In this document: piece by piece, positions 22,179 through 23,239 of the stretch
Layout: each line of letters begins with the position of its first letter
Numbering within the stretch: position 1 is the first letter of the stretch
Source of the DNA: an uncultured Lachnospiraceae bacterium
GTDB lineage: Bacteria > Bacillota > Clostridia > Lachnospirales > Lachnospiraceae
NCBI GenBank assembly: GCA_910586125.1
Contig: CAJUHP010000008.1
Coordinates: 74,287 to 97,525, forward strand
Length of the DNA stretch: 23,239 nucleotides
Direction of reading: 5' to 3'
Notes under the pieces: model-generated
The model's database searches: none
Told to the model about the DNA's origin: nothing
The model's input: the letters and a program-made list of their open reading frames with translations, nothing else
Program-made: the position numbers and the translations under genes

Positions 22179-22526
22179 CTACAGCAGTCTTTCCAGCCAG
22201 AAGCGTACCTGAAACCAAAGGGTAGACAGGATGCTCCAGAATGCGGCTGTGGTGAGGGCATATTTGATCACGCGGGCTAGAACCCAGCGATGAACCCTCT
22301 CTCTGGCAAAATACAGGCTGGAATCCAGCGATATGGTTACATCGGCGCTCAGACCGTCTTCATTATCCAGTTGACGGATGCCCTGCATAACGGAATAGGT
22401 GATTTCCAGTTCATCGTAACATTCGCTGCAGGTGGCAGCATGGTCGAGGAAATCCTGCATTTCGTCCAACTTGAGCTGTCCGGCGATATAGGCCGGGATT
22501 TTGGATTCGAAGGTGCGGCAGTCCAT
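22179..22526 (-). CDS. Zinc-finger (zf-HC2) membrane protein, anti-sigma-like
   Basis: This is a 115-residue protein with a putative zinc-finger (zf-HC2) domain at the N-terminus: C3, H29, C33 and C36 in HAATCSECYDEL. One membrane segment follows near residues 88-106 (VIKYALTTAAFWSILSTLWF). This layout is that of ZAS-type anti-sigma factors, but no ECF sigma gene is adjacent in the window, and upstream lies a long non-coding stretch, so its partner is unknown. It is the promoter-proximal gene before polA, with an AAAGGAG site and a strong promoter. Confidence 0.8.
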   Translation of the reverse strand: MDCRTFESKIPAYIAGQLKLDEMQDFLDHAATCSECYDELEITYSVMQGIRQLDNEDGLSADVTISLDSSLYFARERVHRWVLARVIKYALTTAAFWSILSTLWFQVRFWLERLL

Positions 22527-22564
22527 TGGGCTCCTTTCTGGCTTGGGTGGGGAGGTTATGGAGT

Positions 22565-22593
22565 ATTATAGCGCAGATAAAAGGGATTGGCAA
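22565..22593 (-). promoter_or_regulatory. Strong sigma-A-like promoter of the zf-HC2-polA operon
   Basis: The minus strand has TTGCCA as -35 (22588-22593, five of six consensus bases), a 17-nt spacer and a perfect TATAAT -10 (22565-22570). Transcription would begin near 22558, about 32 nt upstream of the zf-HC2 start. The -35 lies 8 bp from a long inverted repeat. Confidence 0.8.
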
Positions 22594-22601
22594 GGGGGGA
22601 C

Positions 22602-22728
22602 GCCGGAAAACCCGTGGAGATGGGCGCAGGACACGGTGGCGCAGCGGGGACCGGGATGCTGGTCGTTTTTTGTCTGCTCCCCGCGCTACACCGAATCGTC
22701 CTGCTTCCATTTCCACGGGTTCTCCGGC
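22602..22728. repeat. Long imperfect inverted repeat next to the polA-operon promoter
   Basis: The 22-nt arms at 22602-22623 and 22707-22728 match as reverse complements at 20 of 22 positions. Inside them lie further paired blocks in the same order: CAGGAC/GTCCTG, GGTG/CACC and GGGGA/TCCCC, with small indels, and a central GACC/GGTC hairpin. The whole could fold into one rod of about 127 nt. No T-run follows on the minus strand. The 22571-22913 stretch otherwise contains no gene I can support. Confidence 0.7.
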
Positions 22729-22787
22729 TGTCTTTGGCAGTTTTTTATTGCATGTGTTCTGGGCAGATTGAACGTGGTTTTTTTGTG

Positions 22788-22881
22788 CTGTGTACTCTGG
22801 CTTGGGGAAGCTGCGTTCTGTTTTTTGCAGAAAGCTGCGGTTTTTAGAGGGACGCGGCTGGCCTCAATGGGGAGTACACAG
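22788..22881. repeat. 10-bp inverted repeat pair in the intergenic region
   Basis: CTGTGTACTC (22788-22797) and its exact reverse complement GAGTACACAG (22872-22881) are 74 nt apart, just downstream (minus sense) of the repeat-protein stop codon. Between them lie a TTCTG/CAGAA mini-hairpin and a repeated AAGCTGCG. It is not a typical terminator. Confidence 0.45.
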
Positions 22882-22913
22882 AGTTACGGAAATTCGGTTC
22901 AATTGTGCCGGAT

Positions 22914-23239
22914 TTAATGGTGGCGTCCGCCGCGATGGCCGCGGTTGCTGTGATGGCGGCCTCCACTGTTGCTGGAGGAGCCGCCTACGTAGTAGCCGCA
23001 GTTGTCGCAGGTGCCGTCGCCGTTGTTGTCAACAAAGCCAGAGCCGCAGTAGCTGCCGTTGCCGCAGTGGGCGGGCTCCTCGTGGTGTTCGCCGCCTACG
23101 TAGTAGCCGCAGTTGTCGCAGGTGCCGTCGCCGTTGTTGTCAACGAAGCCAGCGCCGCAGTAGCTGCCGTTGCCGCAATGGGCAGGCTCCTCGTGGTGTT
23201 CGCCGCCTACGTAGTAGCCGCAGTTGTCGCAGGTGCCGT
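22914..23239 (-). CDS. C-terminal part of a Cys/His/Asp-rich tandem-repeat protein (5' end outside window)
   Basis: The last 107 codons of a minus-strand gene are visible, ending in TAA at 22914-22916. They contain two full 37-residue repeats plus the start of a third that merges into a Ser/Gly then His/Arg-rich tail (GGRHHSNRGHRGGRHH). Each repeat holds a DNNGDGTCDNCG block (an EF-loop-like DxNxDGxxD followed by CxxC), a GYYVGGEHHEEPAHC stretch, and GNGSYCG. This resembles the VDADGDGVCDN-type repeats of clostridial secreted or surface proteins and excalibur-like calcium loops, so a metal-binding extracellular protein is likely, but the N-terminus and any signal peptide are not visible. Function unknown. 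Confidence 0.75.
   Translation of the reverse strand, partial: GTCDNCGYYVGGEHHEEPAHCGNGSYCGAGFVDNNGDGTCDNCGYYVGGEHHEEPAHCGNGSYCGSGFVDNNGDGTCDNCGYYVGGSSSNSGGRHHSNRGHRGGRHH
22917..23239 (-). repeat. 111-bp tandem repeats
   Basis: The unit recurs with an exact 111-bp period (landmark CCGCCTACG at 22981, 23092 and 23203, plus-strand reading). The two complete units differ at only four bases, three of them synonymous and one changing Ala to Ser. Such near-identity implies recent duplication or gene conversion, and copy number is likely variable and hard to assemble. Confidence 0.85.

Noticed and set aside
22501..22917. 138-codon plus-strand frame and overlapping frames in the 22.5-22.9 kb gap.
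   Set aside because: They run through the promoter and the inverted repeat, have no good start site, and their Cys/Trp/Phe-rich products look random.
22917..23239. Plus-strand open frame from ATG 22917 to the window end, very rich in Ala and Val, antisense to the repeat protein.
   Set aside because: It is the exact codon-phase mirror of the minus-strand frame, where Gly, Asp, Cys, Asn and Tyr codons read as Ala, Val and Ala on the other strand. It has no ribosome binding site, while the minus frame matches a known repeat type and shows mainly synonymous change.

Overview
The window looks like a chromosomal segment of a low-GC-type Gram-positive bacterium of the class Clostridia, most likely a Lachnospiraceae-like gut anaerobe (inference). 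The signs are about 50% GC, strong Shine-Dalgarno sites, two N-terminal lipobox signals, short operonic spacings, and typical clostridial families: TIGR03960/TIGR03936/RNase G, the ACT (UPF0237) plus DUF711 (UPF0210) pair, a RelQ-type alarmone synthetase, and a propeller plus solute-binding lipoprotein. No rRNA, tRNA, CRISPR array, phage genes or transposase were recognised.

Layout, left to right. 1-3.9 kb (minus): radical-SAM protein TIGR03960, TIGR03936 partner and RNase G, tightly overlapping, with a sigma-A-like promoter. 3.9-7.3 kb (minus): peptidase T, a lipoprotein-anchored barnase-type RNase, its barstar inhibitor, a TfoX N-terminal-domain protein and a GyrI-like protein, an apparent operon ending in a hairpin. 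7.3-9.6 kb (minus): a large lipoprotein with a propeller-like N-terminal half and a solute-binding-protein C-terminal half, preceded by a possible 19-codon leader ORF. 9.7-10.35 kb (minus): a small alarmone synthetase with a terminator overlapping its stop codon. 10.6-12.8 kb (plus): an esterase-fold hydrolase and an ATP-grasp ligase, the only plus-strand genes. 12.8-13.9 kb (minus): branched-chain aminotransferase with its own promoter. 14.0-22.6 kb (minus): zinc-finger membrane protein, DNA polymerase I, a divergent PAP2 protein, a MATE transporter joined in frame to dephospho-CoA kinase, a YycJ-like metallo-hydrolase, a low-GC Nudix gene, an ACT protein and DUF711. 22.5-22.9 kb: a non-coding stretch with a long imperfect inverted repeat next to a good promoter. 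22.9 kb to the end (minus): the C-terminus of a protein made of 37-residue Cys/His/Asp-rich repeats, cut by the window edge.

The points most worth following are: (a) the stop-less MATE-CoaE junction, where coaE keeps its own strong ribosome binding site, so one locus could make both a membrane-tethered and a free kinase; (b) a complete barnase/barstar pair in which the RNase is a surface lipoprotein on an acidic tether, with every aligned catalytic residue kept but interface residues changed on both partners; (c) the near-identical DxNxDG/CxxC repeat protein; (d) a roughly 127-nt imperfect inverted repeat touching the promoter of the polA operon; (e) a perfect 12-bp inverted repeat and an 11-bp tandem repeat between relQ and the divergent esterase gene. 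No wholly new multi-gene system is obvious. The barnase module and the MATE-CoaE fusion are the best candidates for undescribed biology.
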